A stretch of 64,000 nucleotides of DNA from Atopsyche davidsoni. Taxonomy: Eukaryota; Arthropoda; Insecta; Trichoptera; Hydrobiosidae. A model generated the notes under the pieces. That model ran no database searches, was not told where the DNA came from, and was given only the letters and a program-made list of their open reading frames with translations. Made by a program: the position numbers and the translations under genes. Below are positions 44,701 through 57,086 of this stretch, in pieces; position 1 is the first letter of the stretch, and each line of letters opens with the position of its first letter. The DNA lies in NCBI GenBank assembly GCA_022113835.1, contig JAILWY010000022.1, forward strand, positions 1,612,001 to 1,676,000, written 5' to 3'.

Positions 44701-46267
44701 CGTTATCATGTATTATTGATTGATAATGATGGATCGATTTAAATGCCGTTTATTCGTGCTTACAGTAATTATGTGTTCCCTTACAGGAAACGCGTACTTC
44801 AGTCAATCCAAACATATTTACAATGTAACACTTCATTATTTCATACATTAAATAAAAATTGTTTGTTTGAGACAGTAATATACAATTTTTAATTTATTGT
44901 TTATAAAAATATTCTCTTTTCTTATTTGTACGAAGTATTTTTTTGAGATTTTGATTTGGATGAAAGATTGCAGCTTTTCAGCTGGCTTCCTACATTTTTC
45001 TAATTTATTTGAGAAAACAGTTTCGTAAATTTCAGGTATTCTCAATGCCAAACAAATTAAAATATTTCAATAAATACGGAACATGAAACGAAACGAGACA
45101 CTTAACCTACAAACGCGCCTGGCTGTATTCAAATTCGGACGGTCCCAAATACAAAGAGTTGCGAAAGCCTTCGCGATCGGTCCGGGCGTGGGATGCTGAA
45201 GCGCTCCGACGATTGATGGACTCTATGAAATACCATGGGTTATTGGCTCCGTGTTATCGAAGAGTTTTGTTTTGATTTAGCTAACCTATAAGCAATAAAA
45301 CTAAGGTCAAAACCCATGTATTCACCAAAAACAAATATATCTAACGAGCTTACATATTTGTGTAGAAGACAAGAAAAATTATCTATTAACCTCTTGTTAA
45401 ATTTACAAAACTATTATTAAAAAAAAAATTATGTATACTGTATCAAATATAAATATTTTTCTTTGGAGCTACCAAACAACGATTATAATTAAATTGTACC
45501 ATCATACTTTAATACAAATTTAATTTTCCTACAAAGTCATACAAAGAAATTCAAAGGTCCATACAAAGGTTCAACGTCTATATATTCAAAGTTTCTTCAA
45601 CTGAATAGACGACAAAGGAATAATTTGTATTAAAACCTATGATTTATATTCTAGAGGCACTCGAGAGGACCGGAGACATCGACGCTCGGGCAAGGAGGAT
45701 CCTTTTAGACTTTGTATGGAGACTCTGGGATACCATTATCTCTAAACGCTCGGGCAAGCCACAAACCTGACTTGAAATATTCATATTCAGTTTTTTTTTT
45801 GTTCGTGTATAATTGAGATGTTATCTATTTTTCATTGTGCTTGTAATTTTTTTTTATTGTCTTGGGTATTGTTTTAATAGACTCTAAGGTGGCATGATGC
45901 ATTTAAATTGTAGCTGTAAGTCGATTTTGACTGATAAGTGATCGATGGATCGGAGGTCATATTTAAATTTAAGAGGATTAACGGAGTAAATATTAAAGAA
46001 CAATGCATGCTGGAATTTGTGCTGCGTGTCTTAGGAATTGATTAAAATAAGATTTGTGAGTAAGCTATAGTATTAAAAATTGACTTATTTTATTTGGTGT
46101 TTAGCCGCGTGGTGTTTCAGATGAAAATAAGTTAATTAATATGTATTATCGAGTAAAATTAACCCGCGGTTCTTTTATAACATGGTTTTCGTTCAACAAC
46201 ATCAAATAAATTTTTGAATGTGATTATTTTAAGAATTAACAATGTTTAAAACTTAACAACCAATAAT
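41726..46267. other. Long AT-rich non-coding stretch
   Basis: No mobile element is recognised for about 4.5 kb. A ~70-nt pyrimidine-rich tract at 43,185-43,256 (GAGAG-rich on the minus strand) could bind GAGA-type factors. A tRNA-like scrap (ttaaccaattggactac) lies at 44,284. The hairpin CCACGAT-A-ATCGTGG is at about 43,752. 45,120-45,250 and 45,650-45,770 are GC-richer, and the latter has cgctcgggcaag twice. No gene. Confidence 0.4.
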
Positions 46268-46375
46268 GCATTGCATGCCTCAGAGGAGCTTGGTGATAAT
46301 TTCACTGAACGTATGTTAATCCTGGGCCAGTTTCACTTGTGTCTGAGCTCCCAACTTCCAACCACTGGCCAATGA
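46268..46375 (-). pseudogene. Retrotransposon tail fragment (minus)
   Basis: Plus sequence gcatgcctcagaggagc, ttggtgataatttcactg, cctgggccagtttcac and caacttccaaccactgg is the reverse of the standard tail. Confidence 0.6.
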
Positions 46376-47939
46376 ATGAATCAATAAATGAATTAAACAC
46401 AGAAAACGGTGAGAAAGTAACTGACAGTGGTCTCCATATAACGCGGTGCAAATTGATCGCGTTATACGAGGGTTAATTGTTGCTTGTTATATTGGTAAAT
46501 AATAAGTGTTAAATTATAGTAAAAAATTACACGTTGCTACTAGTCTTGATGCTATTGGAGACAGGATGTTAGACAGAAGTGGTTTACCAATCCAATCACG
46601 TTTTATGGGAAGCCGAGCAACCTCTCTGGCAAGAATGTTTCGACACTACCTTTTAAATCATATCCTGTCGTACGCAATACTGTGACTTTGCATAGATAAT
46701 ATATTTTTTTATGAAAACTTTACGATGGAATAATTTTACTCTCAAATTTCAGTACTGCAAGTAAATGCAGCGAACAATTAAAAAGTCCATATAAATTATG
46801 TGGATATCAAAATATTTATATTAAGCATTGGTAAGATTTACCGATTTTTTATTTACTATATTTATATATATTTGTTTTCATAATAATGCATCTTCTTAAA
46901 TCAATATTATACTAATGCTACGCCACTGGTTTTTTTTATTATGGGATTTCATTAAATTTAAAAATATATTGATTTTCCCACATTTGAAAATAGGTAAGTA
47001 TAAGCAATAATTATCAATGATTATTTATAAATATTTTCATTAAATCCCTATTATGTAACTCATACAGGTTTTATGTGAATATAATACTATTTTCATAGAT
47101 TTTTACATGGAACAACATAAAAGCCTTTGGGTACTCGACGCTACTAAATTTTTCCATGAAATTAGATTTTATCAATTTTCCTCGTATTTTTATAAATTGA
47201 TCGATTATTTAAACACTGTACAATAAAAATATGTTAATAAACATTTTAAACAACACCAACGAGACAAATCGTATGATTATAATTTATTATTTTGATTTAA
47301 ATTACAAATGAATTAAACCGCACATTTTTGTATTTCGCTTCATTGTATTGATTTTAATGTTCTCATAATTGTTTCTGATATATTTTCTAATATCCAGTGG
47401 TCCGTGAAAAACAATGGCGCATTCAACGAAATGTGTGATTTTCTATTGTCACGTTCAATGTCATAATGATGGATATTAATTTTAAATCGATTATATTCAA
47501 GAATTAAAAAAAAAAAAATTAATAAAATTATTTTATAAATACAATATGTTGGTAATCGACTCACACAACAAACAATGCTAAAAATCCTCGAAAAGTGTAT
47601 TACAACACCAGTTAGATTTGAACTTGAAGTTAAGCCACGGTTCTGCTGTATCAAAGCGAAAATTTTAATCATTATATGCAAGTGCAGATCCGAAACACCC
47701 AGTTTTTTTTTAATGAAATATTTGATGACTCGACAAAAATTTTAGCGTGTGTAATTGTACGAAATAAATTAATTGTATTCATAATAAACATTGCATATAA
47801 TGTTTTACATATTGTAAAAATATATTTTTAAAATCACTGGTGACTTTTGATAATAAAAAATACCAATTCAATAATATTTATTTAATATTTTGAATATGTT
47901 TATAGTTTGGAAGACAATCGTTTTTTTACATCTATATTA
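46376..47939. other. AT-rich non-coding DNA
   Basis: No feature beyond an A/B-box-like scrap (minus, about 47,650-47,600). The 113-codon minus frame ending at 47,340 is Ile/Phe/Asn-rich and looks accidental. Confidence 0.4.
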
Positions 47940-48103
47940 TCTGACTCTAATCATTACCACATGAGAGATAAGCATGTATACCACCATTAATTAAGGGTGT
48001 AAGAACTCTGGCTTATGGATATAAGCAGGGGGTTGTTATGAGATACTTGAAGCTGGCTTTTTAGGCTATGATATAACCTCCAATCGAATGATAACAAGCT
48101 AAA
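47940..48103 (+). repeat. Dispersed repeat E, copy 2
   Basis: Matches 15,304-15,452: ctgactctaatcattacc, gcatgtataccaccat, taattaagggtgtaag, gagatacttgaagctgg and cctccaatcgaatgata. Confidence 0.75.
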
Positions 48104-51100
48104 ACGACATTTTAAGAAACGACACAAGGAAAAACAATAACCCATGGTAAACATTTCGATAATTCAAGAATAAGGAATATCGTAAAGTTGAGGACAAACC
48201 ATGCATTATTGGCTGACTGCATGCCACGACAGTACACCAGTCGCAATAGCTACCTTTCGAATAAACCAATGCGAAGGACGTTGAGAAATCGAAGCCATCT
48301 TATACTAGTACAGTCAGATGCAGAATATACATACGATTTATTATTGAAATATTTCCTACCTTACTAGGAAACTTGAATTTGTTTGATTAATAACTACAAA
48401 TTAATAAACATGATATTGTCTACTCGAATACGAAATTTAATAATATTTAAGTTATTCAAGATTTGTTTATTTCGCAACTAATTTCACAGGTAAAATATAT
48501 GAAACTGTAGTCAAGTAAACATGTATGTTTGACAATATTAAACATAAACATTTTGCCATCAGATCAATTACGGTAACAAAAATTACACACTTATATAAAA
48601 TATATTAAGATTTACTATTTATAGTAATGATTAATTTATTTTTGTTCGACGTGTCTTAAGCTTATTATCAAGACATAAAAATGTCTAAAAATATAGTTTT
48701 AATTTTTTTTTTTTCAGCAAAGCTTTCAGTTTTATATTGCCCATGGTGTGGCCTATCAGCAGGCCATGGAAATTATTTCATAACACGTCATTCAAACACG
48801 CGGGGAGCTCTGAAAACACACGCCGGGTTTGATTCTCTCGCTCGGGCCTTCGCCCGGCAGTTTTGTGGAGTAATTATATGATTAATACGAGTAATTGTTT
48901 TAATAATGTCTTGCATTACGTTCACTTGACACATTTTTTTCTCAATTATATTTCACAACTCCGTCGGTTCTCTTGAGCGCAGGATACGATGTCGCGTTGT
49001 CGGTTGTAAATATCCAACTTATCACAAAAAAACAATTAATAAATTACCCTGAAATAAAAAAAAACAAGTAGTTAATTCGAGGCTACTTGAATGTGTTTTA
49101 TTTGTTAACTAGAAATGTAGCCCGTCACAGAATGACGTATTCGATAAACGATGCAATAGTGTTTGAACATTTATTATTTTATTTATATTATTTTGTATTA
49201 TTATTTTATATTATTTTGTATTATTATTTTATATTATTTTTGTATTATTTAGGAGGCATTTTGAGTTATGAATGATGTGATCAATAATTTCTAACGCAAT
49301 TCGATAAAAAAATAAAATTGGTACTTGTGTCAAGCTGACATAAACTGGAAATTTCTAAGAAGCATCAAAACTTGTTTTTTTTGTAAAAATTTGAAATTTG
49401 AAATTCTCGCGGTGAAGAACAGAATCCTATAATTTGTACATAAAGCATATTTTATAGTTTTATTAAATTAGTTTATGAATGAAAATATTATCCTATCGTC
49501 TTGAAATTCGGCACATAACTGCGGAAAAACTTACTGAACTTACATGCAAAAAATCAGCCTTGTATCTTTTAAGATATTCTATAGAGAACCAAAAAATGAA
49601 AAAAATGAAACATACATACACACAATGGATATTATTATTATATATATGCTTTATATACGCAGTAATTAAAAAAAAGACGTCATCTTGAATTTATTCAATG
49701 AAGTCATCGCCGAGATAAAATAAAAGAAAGCATTTTAAAAACCCATACTTGCTTTATGAAATGAATCAATAAATACAAATAAAATTTTAAAAAAACTGTT
49801 TGGTATAAACTAATTGGTTTTAAATACAATTCATCGAAGTCAACGAAAAGACATAGCATTTATGGCAAACTGAAAACGGCAGATTTGCGAGTCGACTCTC
49901 GGCTTGCGACATGGGCCTGTGAATGGGAACTGCCGGCAATTTCGAAACTCGCACGAATACAAATATTTTTGGATTTGGCATTGAACGCAACGGCGAGAAA
50001 TCGACTGGCATATATTTGAATGGCCGATTTGTCGCACTGATTGCTTGCTTGCCTGTGTGCGACATCTCGCAAGTGTAGACTTGAGCCCTTAAGCCTTTAA
50101 GCCCTGCAAATATCCAATACCCATAACCATGAAAAACACCCTAAATAAAGGGTCGCTATTGGCTGATTGCAGCTCAGTCGCAAAGTGTAGGATCTGTAGC
50201 AAACTAAGTAGAGTAAATATTCAATAGTATAAAATGTATTCATTGGATATTGCAGCCATTGCAGCAATAACAATTTTCTATTGAAGTAAAATGCTATTTT
50301 TCAGTGCTACACAACCTGAAAACCTTAATTAAATATACGGAAAAAATACTATTTTGGATATTCCATGTGATATAAAAGAAACCCAGTTTTGTCTTCGATA
50401 ATTATCATCGTTTATAAATCAAAGTGCATTTGTTAATTTATAATTTTTCTGGTAATTTAAAATAGTGTTTCAAAACTGAAATACGTGCTTTGTGAATATA
50501 TTTTCTTATATATTATCCTCGTCAAGTTTTTATTGATTATCCGATGTTTCAGCTTCAGTATAGAAATTCAAATAATACTGTAGGATTGAATTCATTTTAC
50601 AGCATGTTTAGTAACAAATGTTACTAAAAAAAATTATCATATAGATACATAACGTGCAGTTTGTATTTATAATAATGTTTCTTCTTTATTTTTTATTTAT
50701 TTATTTCACCTATTTTGAGTGTATATTATCTGTATATAATAATAAATTATTGATTTATAGATCGCTTCAGTATTGAAAGTCAATAAAAATACGTCAAATT
50801 TTACAATCCCAACTATACATATCGATTACATTTTTACATAATTCATAGGCAGGCGATTATTATAAACGTAAAAAAAGCAACGTTAATACATAATAATTAA
50901 ATATTAATTGATTATAGGTTTCAGTGCACACTCTGTATGAGTGTTTGTCATGAAGGTTTTGTTTTGAGTGCAAAATTGCATGCTGTGAATTAATTCTGAC
51001 GCGCTATGTTAAAATAATTGACATTCCTGCTTACTTGTCGGAAGTTAATAATATTTTTTTTTTATAATTTTTACAAGCCTAATAAATTAACACACATTTG

Positions 51101-52570
51101 AAAGTGACCGACGTAAGGTCGTGCACGATTTGATATTATTTATCCGAGCCTTCTAATCGACCGTGAAACTTAATTTTTCCAAATAAAAATCCTCAATTGT
51201 AAAATAACAAAATAAATACTGATCCAAAAACTTCAGTATTCGACACTTATGCATATTCTAATATTGTATAAACGATGTTTTATACGTTTTAAATATATAT
51301 ATAATGAAGTTTATATTTATTTAATATATGCTGAAAATCCTGAAAGATGCTGATATGCTAACACAAGAAGCTTAAAAGATTACTTTAATAATATATATAA
51401 ACCCTTTTATACGGAAAACTTGACGCAAAAACCAAATCAAATCTTTCGTGTAATTTTTTAGACATTCATATGCTTATTATTTTTAAAAAAATATATTTAA
51501 TTTATGCACGACTTCTCGTAGAAAAAAAAAACGTAAACTTGCATGCAAATCCCGTGCAAACAAAAGTCTTGTCATGAGAATTTAGTAAGAGACATTTGGC
51601 ATGGAAACGAGTTTTTCAACTCTCAATTCGTTGATGTAAAAGTATGAAAACATCCCATTCTGAGAATTCTCATCGGCGATTGTATCATTGAGGATACAAA
51701 AAATATAAATACATTAAAATATATGCAACGTTACTTATTTTTCATAAGAAAAATTCGCTAATACATTATCATAAAATAAATTTCCAGATTTTTCTATTAA
51801 ACATAGGCTTTGCTTAATAAATTGACTCACATACTCGTTTAAAATTAATTAAATAAATAAAATAACCAAATCATATAAAAAAAGGTAAATGTAACCCAGA
51901 GATAGATAAAATATGTATATTTTACACGTTTTGTAATAAAATATAAAAATCATTATTTCTCAGTTGTATCACTTGGAAATGAGAAAAAAAAAAATAGCCG
52001 CATTTCATAATTGGCAAATTGTTACTTTTTTTTATATTGTCTCGTATCGCAATACGAAAAATACTTCGTTTTTAAATTGCACAATTTCGTGTATATTAAA
52101 TAAATACCGAATTGTATAAAATTTCACGCTTTTATGTGCATTTACAATAACAATTGCCCAGCTGTGCGTACCTGCGGTTAAGAATCAACAGCCGTTCTAA
52201 TACTTGGCATTGTACCACGAGTTCTGACACACCGTATATACAATCATTTATGTGATCAAAATTTTTATTATTTACGAGAGTCGAATATATATATATATAT
52301 CATAGAAATTATTTTTCTCTTAGCTCGTAGTGTGTTGTAATAAAATTGATCAAACGTCCCAACTTTGCGCAAACCGTAAACCTGATTATTTTTCACCTGC
52401 TATATGATAATATATATCACAGAAATTTATTTGCTCGTTGCGTGCAAGGTGTTGTAATAAAATTTGATAAAACCTAAGTAAACCTGATTATTTTTCGTGC
52501 TGTGTTGTACGGAAATTGTATTTTATTATATTTTATTGTATTTTATTGTATTTTATTGTATTTTACATAC
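48104..52570. other. AT-rich non-coding DNA
   Basis: A strong plus-strand acceptor-like tract (T-run then TTTCAG) ends at 48,719. It is followed by 160 nt of GC-richer sequence without a clear product. 49,180-49,250 is a TATTATTTTATATT-type repeat. 49,855-50,085 is a GC-richer patch open in all three minus frames but unfamiliar. 52,511-52,565 is a 10-bp tandem repeat (TATTTTATTG, about five copies) just inside the proposed intron start. No gene is recognised. Confidence 0.4.
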
Positions 52571-53219
52571 CGGTTGGTGGAGACAACGAGAGGCACGAGC
52601 AAAATCCACTCCAGCAGAACGGCACAAAATTCACAAATATCGTTTATCAGCCATGCATTGTAGCACAAGTATGATGGGAAAATTCACAATTTTTTTTTCG
52701 ATTTCGATCACTTGTCTCCGGGCGGGTGTTTTGTCGCTTTTCAGGGGTGTTCAGCCGCGGCGGTGGCTCAGAGGGCGCCCCCGGGGGCGCAGAGGTCGCG
52801 GCTCGCCATCGTCGTCAATCTCCTGTCGCTGCTCCGCCGGCCACTCTGGCTCCGACTCCGACTCCGACTCTCTCCGCGGGCCCCCTTCTCTTCGGGGGGG
52901 GAAGCAAAAAACAAAAAAAATCGGATCGCAACGACGTTGTCACGCGCGATCGCGACCGCTCCGCATTATCGCGGGGATGCTGCGCGACTCTCTCCCCCTC
53001 TCGAGAAGCGAAAGCGTCCGCGCTGATCGCAACCTTGCCACGGTATTCAGTCTGCCACTGCGCGTGCGGTTTTTTTTTTTTTTTTGTGTGTGTGTGCGCG
53101 GCCGGAAGTCGGCAGCAGCTCCGCTTCGAGTTTCCGGTGGCGGTGTGTCGCGGAAGCTCCGCGGAGTGTTAGCGACTGGATGAAGGTGCGGCCGCTCGTT
53201 CGCGCCGCGGCGACAGACT
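52571..53219 (-). other. Candidate non-coding first exon in a GC/CpG-rich block
   Basis: The minus transcript would start at A 53,219 within TCAGTC and run through GC-rich sequence to CCG|GTATGT, last exon base 52,571. Below this the DNA turns abruptly AT-rich and repetitive. The exon would be 649 nt, with no long minus-strand frame beginning with a strong ATG, so it is read as 5' UTR. A 228-codon frame on the plus strand (52,497-53,183), rich in Arg/Ser, is most likely a GC-driven artefact. An alternative donor is CAG|GTACGC (last base 52,172). Confidence 0.35.
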
Positions 53220-53252
53220 GACCGTCCGCTCGCTCGCGTCCGCCTTTTATAA
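53214..53252 (-). promoter_or_regulatory. Core promoter: TATA box and initiator (minus)
   Basis: TATAAAAGG reads on the minus strand from 53,251 to 53,243, and TCAGTC from 53,221 to 53,216. The first T of the TATA box is 32 nt upstream of the initiator A (53,219), the spacing expected of an arthropod TATA/Inr promoter. Surrounding CpG-rich sequence supports it. No consensus DPE is seen at +28. The direction points toward the splice sites and signal-peptide exon. Confidence 0.6.
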
Positions 53253-53469
53253 CCTCGCCGGGCCGCCGGGGAGGGGATGGCTTCTGTGCCGAGCGAAAAG
53301 CGAGAATGACGTCACACCGGCGATGCGAAACGTCGCGGATGCGCCCAGAGATTTTTCTTTTTGGCAGGAAAAAATGTAATTTAGCTTTAACGCCTTGTGG
53401 GGAGGGGAGCGGTGCGGGAAGTGGGGGAATCCTTTTGGCCTTTTTTGGTAGAGGAAATTTTCTAGATTG

Positions 53470-53668
53470 TATTCTAGGAGGGATGTTGATATTTGGAATG
53501 ATTACCTCGTGGATCGTCTTGGTGTTTGTATCCCCTGTGGAGTTGGGTGTTCAGTGCCCATCGGAGGACTTTGTTCTGGATGACTTGAAGCGGTTTAAGC
53601 CTCTCAGATAGGTAAGGATGGGACGGATCATTACTCTTAGGAGTAGGATATTGTTGGAGGGAGAGAGT
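53470..53668 (-). pseudogene. Jockey-type reverse transcriptase C-terminal relic
   Basis: The minus frame gives PSHPYLSERLKPLQVIQNKV and LRWALNT, then after a frameshift DTNTKTIHEVIIPNINIP. The LQxIQNKxLRxxxN ... TIHEdLxIP pattern is the conserved C-terminal region of jockey-clade LINE proteins. Truncated and shifted. It is not the same family as the abundant tail in the rest of the window. Confidence 0.65.
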
Positions 53669-53673
53669 TTGCT

Positions 53674-53820
53674 CTTTTTTTTTGATCATTTTCTGGTCCG
53701 TTTTGCGAAAAGTCGACTGCACAAATCAAAATAAAAAAAATGCAAAAAGTTAGATGCATTCCTTCTTCCGAACAGAGTATTTTTTTGTTTCTTGTAAATT
53801 TACTTTTAACATACTTTAGG
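53674..53820 (+). mobile_element. piggyBac-type MITE, copy 6 (fragment)
   Basis: Only the first ~150 bp remain: gatcattttctggtccg, ttttgcgaaaagtcgactgc, attccttcttccgaacag and ttcttgtaaatttac. It abuts the jockey relic on one side and the short element on the other. Confidence 0.8.
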
Positions 53821-53824
53821 CGGG

Positions 53825-54262
53825 TTACCGAATTGACTAAACTGATAGAATTAGAATAGAACTGAAGAATAGTGTAGTCCCCGAAAGTTTTTATTGCTGC
53901 TGCCCAACAGCATCATTATACAATACAACTCTTTCTTTACAGAACTCTTTACAGAAGCTACATTAAAAGTCCTTTTCCCATACTGTTGCTCGTGAATGGC
54001 TGCCTTTATACACCCTGAGCGTTTGTAATGGAGTAGTGGACTTGAATTATTGCGAAGGGATGTGCTCTGGAAGTACGTGGGAGGGCTTCTGCTACAGAAG
54101 AAGTATCAAAATACACAGATTTTTCCTTGAAATATAAAACTGCTGTGTAGAAGAATCCACTCTACAATTTTCTCCTTAGAAAACCGTGAACACTAATTCA
54201 GCATATATGCATAGTGAGATGATCGCCAACCTCCTCTGAGGAGGCACCCGATGAAGAACACA
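53825..54262 (+). mobile_element. Short interspersed element with LINE-type 3' tail, with extra 5' sequence
   Basis: 53,945-54,262 matches the copies at 22,826 and 30,545 (ataccctgagcgtttgt, atggagtagtggacttg, aaaactgctgtgtagaag, gatgatcgccaacctcc, gcacccgatgaagaac). 53,895-53,935 (ttgctgctgcccaacag) is a reversed piece of the same element, as in the composite copies. Confidence 0.7.
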
Positions 54263-56689
54263 TTAAAAGCACTCGCTTATCTCAACGGCATATGAATATG
54301 GCGTATCTATGTGAGTGTATAATCGATGCAGGGCACTTGGTTTTGCTCGTTTTCTCGACCAGCCGAGTCGGTCCATTACCGAAGTTTCAGATTTTCGGCC
54401 TGTCGCGATAACCCGGCGTATCTCGGGGCATCTGATGAGCGATTGTGGAGCATGCAGTTGCGCGTTATCAATGCACATCATGACGGAATTTCGTCTTGAA
54501 TTGCAGCAGCGAATAGTGACTAGCACAGAAGGTATGAGCACGCAATTCGCACAAGGCTAAATGGGGATGCGTGGCTTATTCCTGAAACGATTAGGACTGA
54601 AGACAACAGCTTATAATATTAAAATTAAACGCGTATTATAAATATATATATATATGAGTGTGTGTGGGGTGCTGTGAGTTTAAAATCAAAGCAAGCACTT
54701 TTACTCATTGGCCTAATAAATCGTGAAAACTACTTTTTTTAGTTTTTATTGTGATATTTTTCATCTCAGTAATAGTACATCAGGTAAGTGATGAAATCAA
54801 AGCGTTTTTTTAATCCAAATAACGAGAAATAAATATATTTTATAGCAGAGACTAAATTTGCTATAAATTACAAGAGATGCTAAGAGCATCCCTTCTCATA
54901 CTAATGTGTACTATTTGTTTAAAATACATGTATGTATATTTTTGGATTGAACGTCAATCAAACGAGTATTTATTACCTATTACAGGTGTATATTATTTAC
55001 TTATAAATCTCTCGCAAATCATCTTCTGTATGTGAACTAATGTGCCTAATTATATTAGTAAGTAAAATACTTGCTTAGAAGTCATCAAAGGGCATGCCTG
55101 GGGGTTGTTTTAATCATAAGAAAAAGCAATATCTTGCTTTTCACCACAGTTGTTTTTTTTATTTTTTATTTCCGTGCGTGCTTACTTTTATTGAGACATA
55201 ACAGGTTTCTCTCACTCAAAAACCTTTAGTGTGTAACCAGTTGCCAACAAAGTAAGAAATCCGTCGGGATAAGCAAACCCAATGCTGATACCCCCTAAGG
55301 GTAGAGAATCCTCAATATTGTACAGATATTAGAATAATTAATTATATATTTTTTAAGCTTTTAATGTCTCGATTCCTTCACAGAAGGGTGTGCTAGATTT
55401 GTCTTTCTATAAGGCTGTACAGCTGAAAAGCCTATTGCAGTGTTATTGTTGTTTTTTTGACAAAGCGCAGCGAACTCGGGATGAAAAGACGAAAACGACA
55501 CTCGGCAATAAACCCTCTGATATAATTGATCCGATCAAATCAATTTGAACTGAGATTAAGCGCAGGTACTCGTCCCGTACATTACTGTCACGACTTTTAA
55601 CTTTATCACAGCCCGACTGTGAAGACTTCATCCTGCAGAGCAACAAGTAATTGTCACCAAAAACCTAAATTTTGTCGCACCCAGTGTAGAAGAAGATGAG
55701 CATGAAAAAAAATTTTAAAAAAACAAGTAATTTTTAAAGTATCTAGGTGTTAAAAAGTGGAGTATACTAAGTAAAACTCATCTATAGTGGATAACCATTT
55801 TTATAATCTTATATATATTTTTTAACGTCATTTACGATTTTTAATCAAAAATTTATTACACGCAGTCAACAATTCATTTCATACCTTTAAACATAATCGC
55901 TATAAATAATAATATTACCACAATCTACATATGTTTAACAATGCGCACTGTGTTTATCAAACAACATTTGCTAGTAAACCTAGAGGCACACTGGATTTAA
56001 TATAAAATCGTAAACATTTATACATTATTTTAGAAAATATTATATGTTATTGCTGAGACGGCATTTATGCCTGTTTTATAGTTTTTTTTATATGTATATT
56101 TTTAATCAGATACGTTGAGTCAAGTTATGAAAAAAATACACGTACTTTTCACAGAACATAAATGTGGCATACGTGTTCTTTGTCTGGCTTGTTTCACAGG
56201 TATTCGTGATTTTTACAGGTGAAAAATTATACGTTATGTCACGGAATTAATCACGTAATAAACGTATGGTAATTGAATCGCATCCGCGTAATTGCACACG
56301 AAAATGCATCGCAAGCAGTTTATGCACTGGAGTTCAAGCACTGCATGCTTCACAAGCAAAATTTATATGAACGATTAGCAAATTGCTGATTTATTATTTT
56401 ATTGCATTTCAAGATCAACACGGTTTATTATAATAACATCACATCAAAGATGTTTTGAGATATTTTAATTCTATAATATTTGTTATAAATGAAGACAAGT
56501 GGTCGAAACGTTAAAATAATAAATTGATGTATCATTACTCGTTTTACTCGAATATCAAAAGTGTAAATCGCTGATATATATATAGAAGCCTTAAATGTAG
56601 TATATATATTTACATGTCAGAATTTATATATATATATAATTAAAGGTCAGTAAATTTTATTGTTATAACTATACGTATGTCGATTTTTT
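54263..56689. other. Mostly unique non-coding DNA upstream of the candidate promoter
   Basis: 54,260-54,560 is GC-richer and open both ways without similarity. 54,950-55,070 is the right half of a fold-back element (attgaacgtcaatcaaac, atcatcttctgtatgtg). 55,440-55,640 is GC-richer. 56,490-56,525 contains TGAAGACAAGTGGTCGAAACG, a hammerhead-core-like phrase. Confidence 0.4.
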
Positions 56690-57032
56690 GATTGAACGTC
56701 AATAAGATGCGTATTTATTACCCATTACGAGTTTATTATATTAATACTAATATGATTAGGCACATTAGTTCATACATAGAAGATGATTTAAAGAAACTCT
56801 CATCGTGATTTGTGTGGGATTTAAACCCACATCCCCTGGCTTACACGGCCGGTGTACTAACCCTTGTACTAACGAATCACTTCCGTCGAGAATTTATAAC
56901 AATCATACTCTACATATGAACCAATGTGCCCAGGCCAACCAATATTCAGTGATTTTCGATAAACGGAAGTGATTCGTTAGTACAAGAGTTTCTTTAAATC
57001 ATCTTCTATATATGAACTAATGTGTGAATATA
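56690..57032. mobile_element. Fold-back element, copy 3, with internal tRNA-like segment (minus)
   Basis: Left arm 56,736-56,795 and right arm 56,985-57,030 are inverted copies (gattaggcacattagttc / gaactaatgtg). Outer sequence attgaacgtcaataagatg and gcgtatttattacccatt extends the left end to about 56,690. The tRNA-like module at 56,815-56,885 is in the opposite orientation to copy 2 relative to the window, with T arm GTGGG-TTTAAAT-CCCAC. Confidence 0.85.
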
Positions 57033-57086
57033 ATCAGTTAATCGAGACATGTCACAGGTAATAATCCTATCATTCTTCGTTTTCAG

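Larger units (their letters stand above)
504..52570 (-). other. Proposed giant first intron of the minus-strand gene
   Basis: This is inferred, not seen directly. It would join the GTATGT donor at 52,570 to the TTTCAG acceptor at 504. It contains nearly all the mobile elements listed here and two same-strand sites of recursive-splice form, giving segments of about 26.8, 14.3 and 10.9 kb. No competing minus-strand coding exon is recognisable inside apart from transposon relics. Confidence 0.25.

Noticed and set aside
49042..49062. Minus-strand TTTTTTTTTATTTCAG|GGTAATT as a third ratchet point
   Set aside because: The donor would be offset by one base (AG|GGTAAT), which does not give the required AG|GT fusion.
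52497..53183. 228-codon open frame on the plus strand over the GC-rich block
   Set aside because: It starts in a TATTTTATTG microsatellite, runs through Arg/Ser-rich low-complexity translation and a T-run, and is open in several frames at once. This is expected from GC-rich DNA lacking stops.
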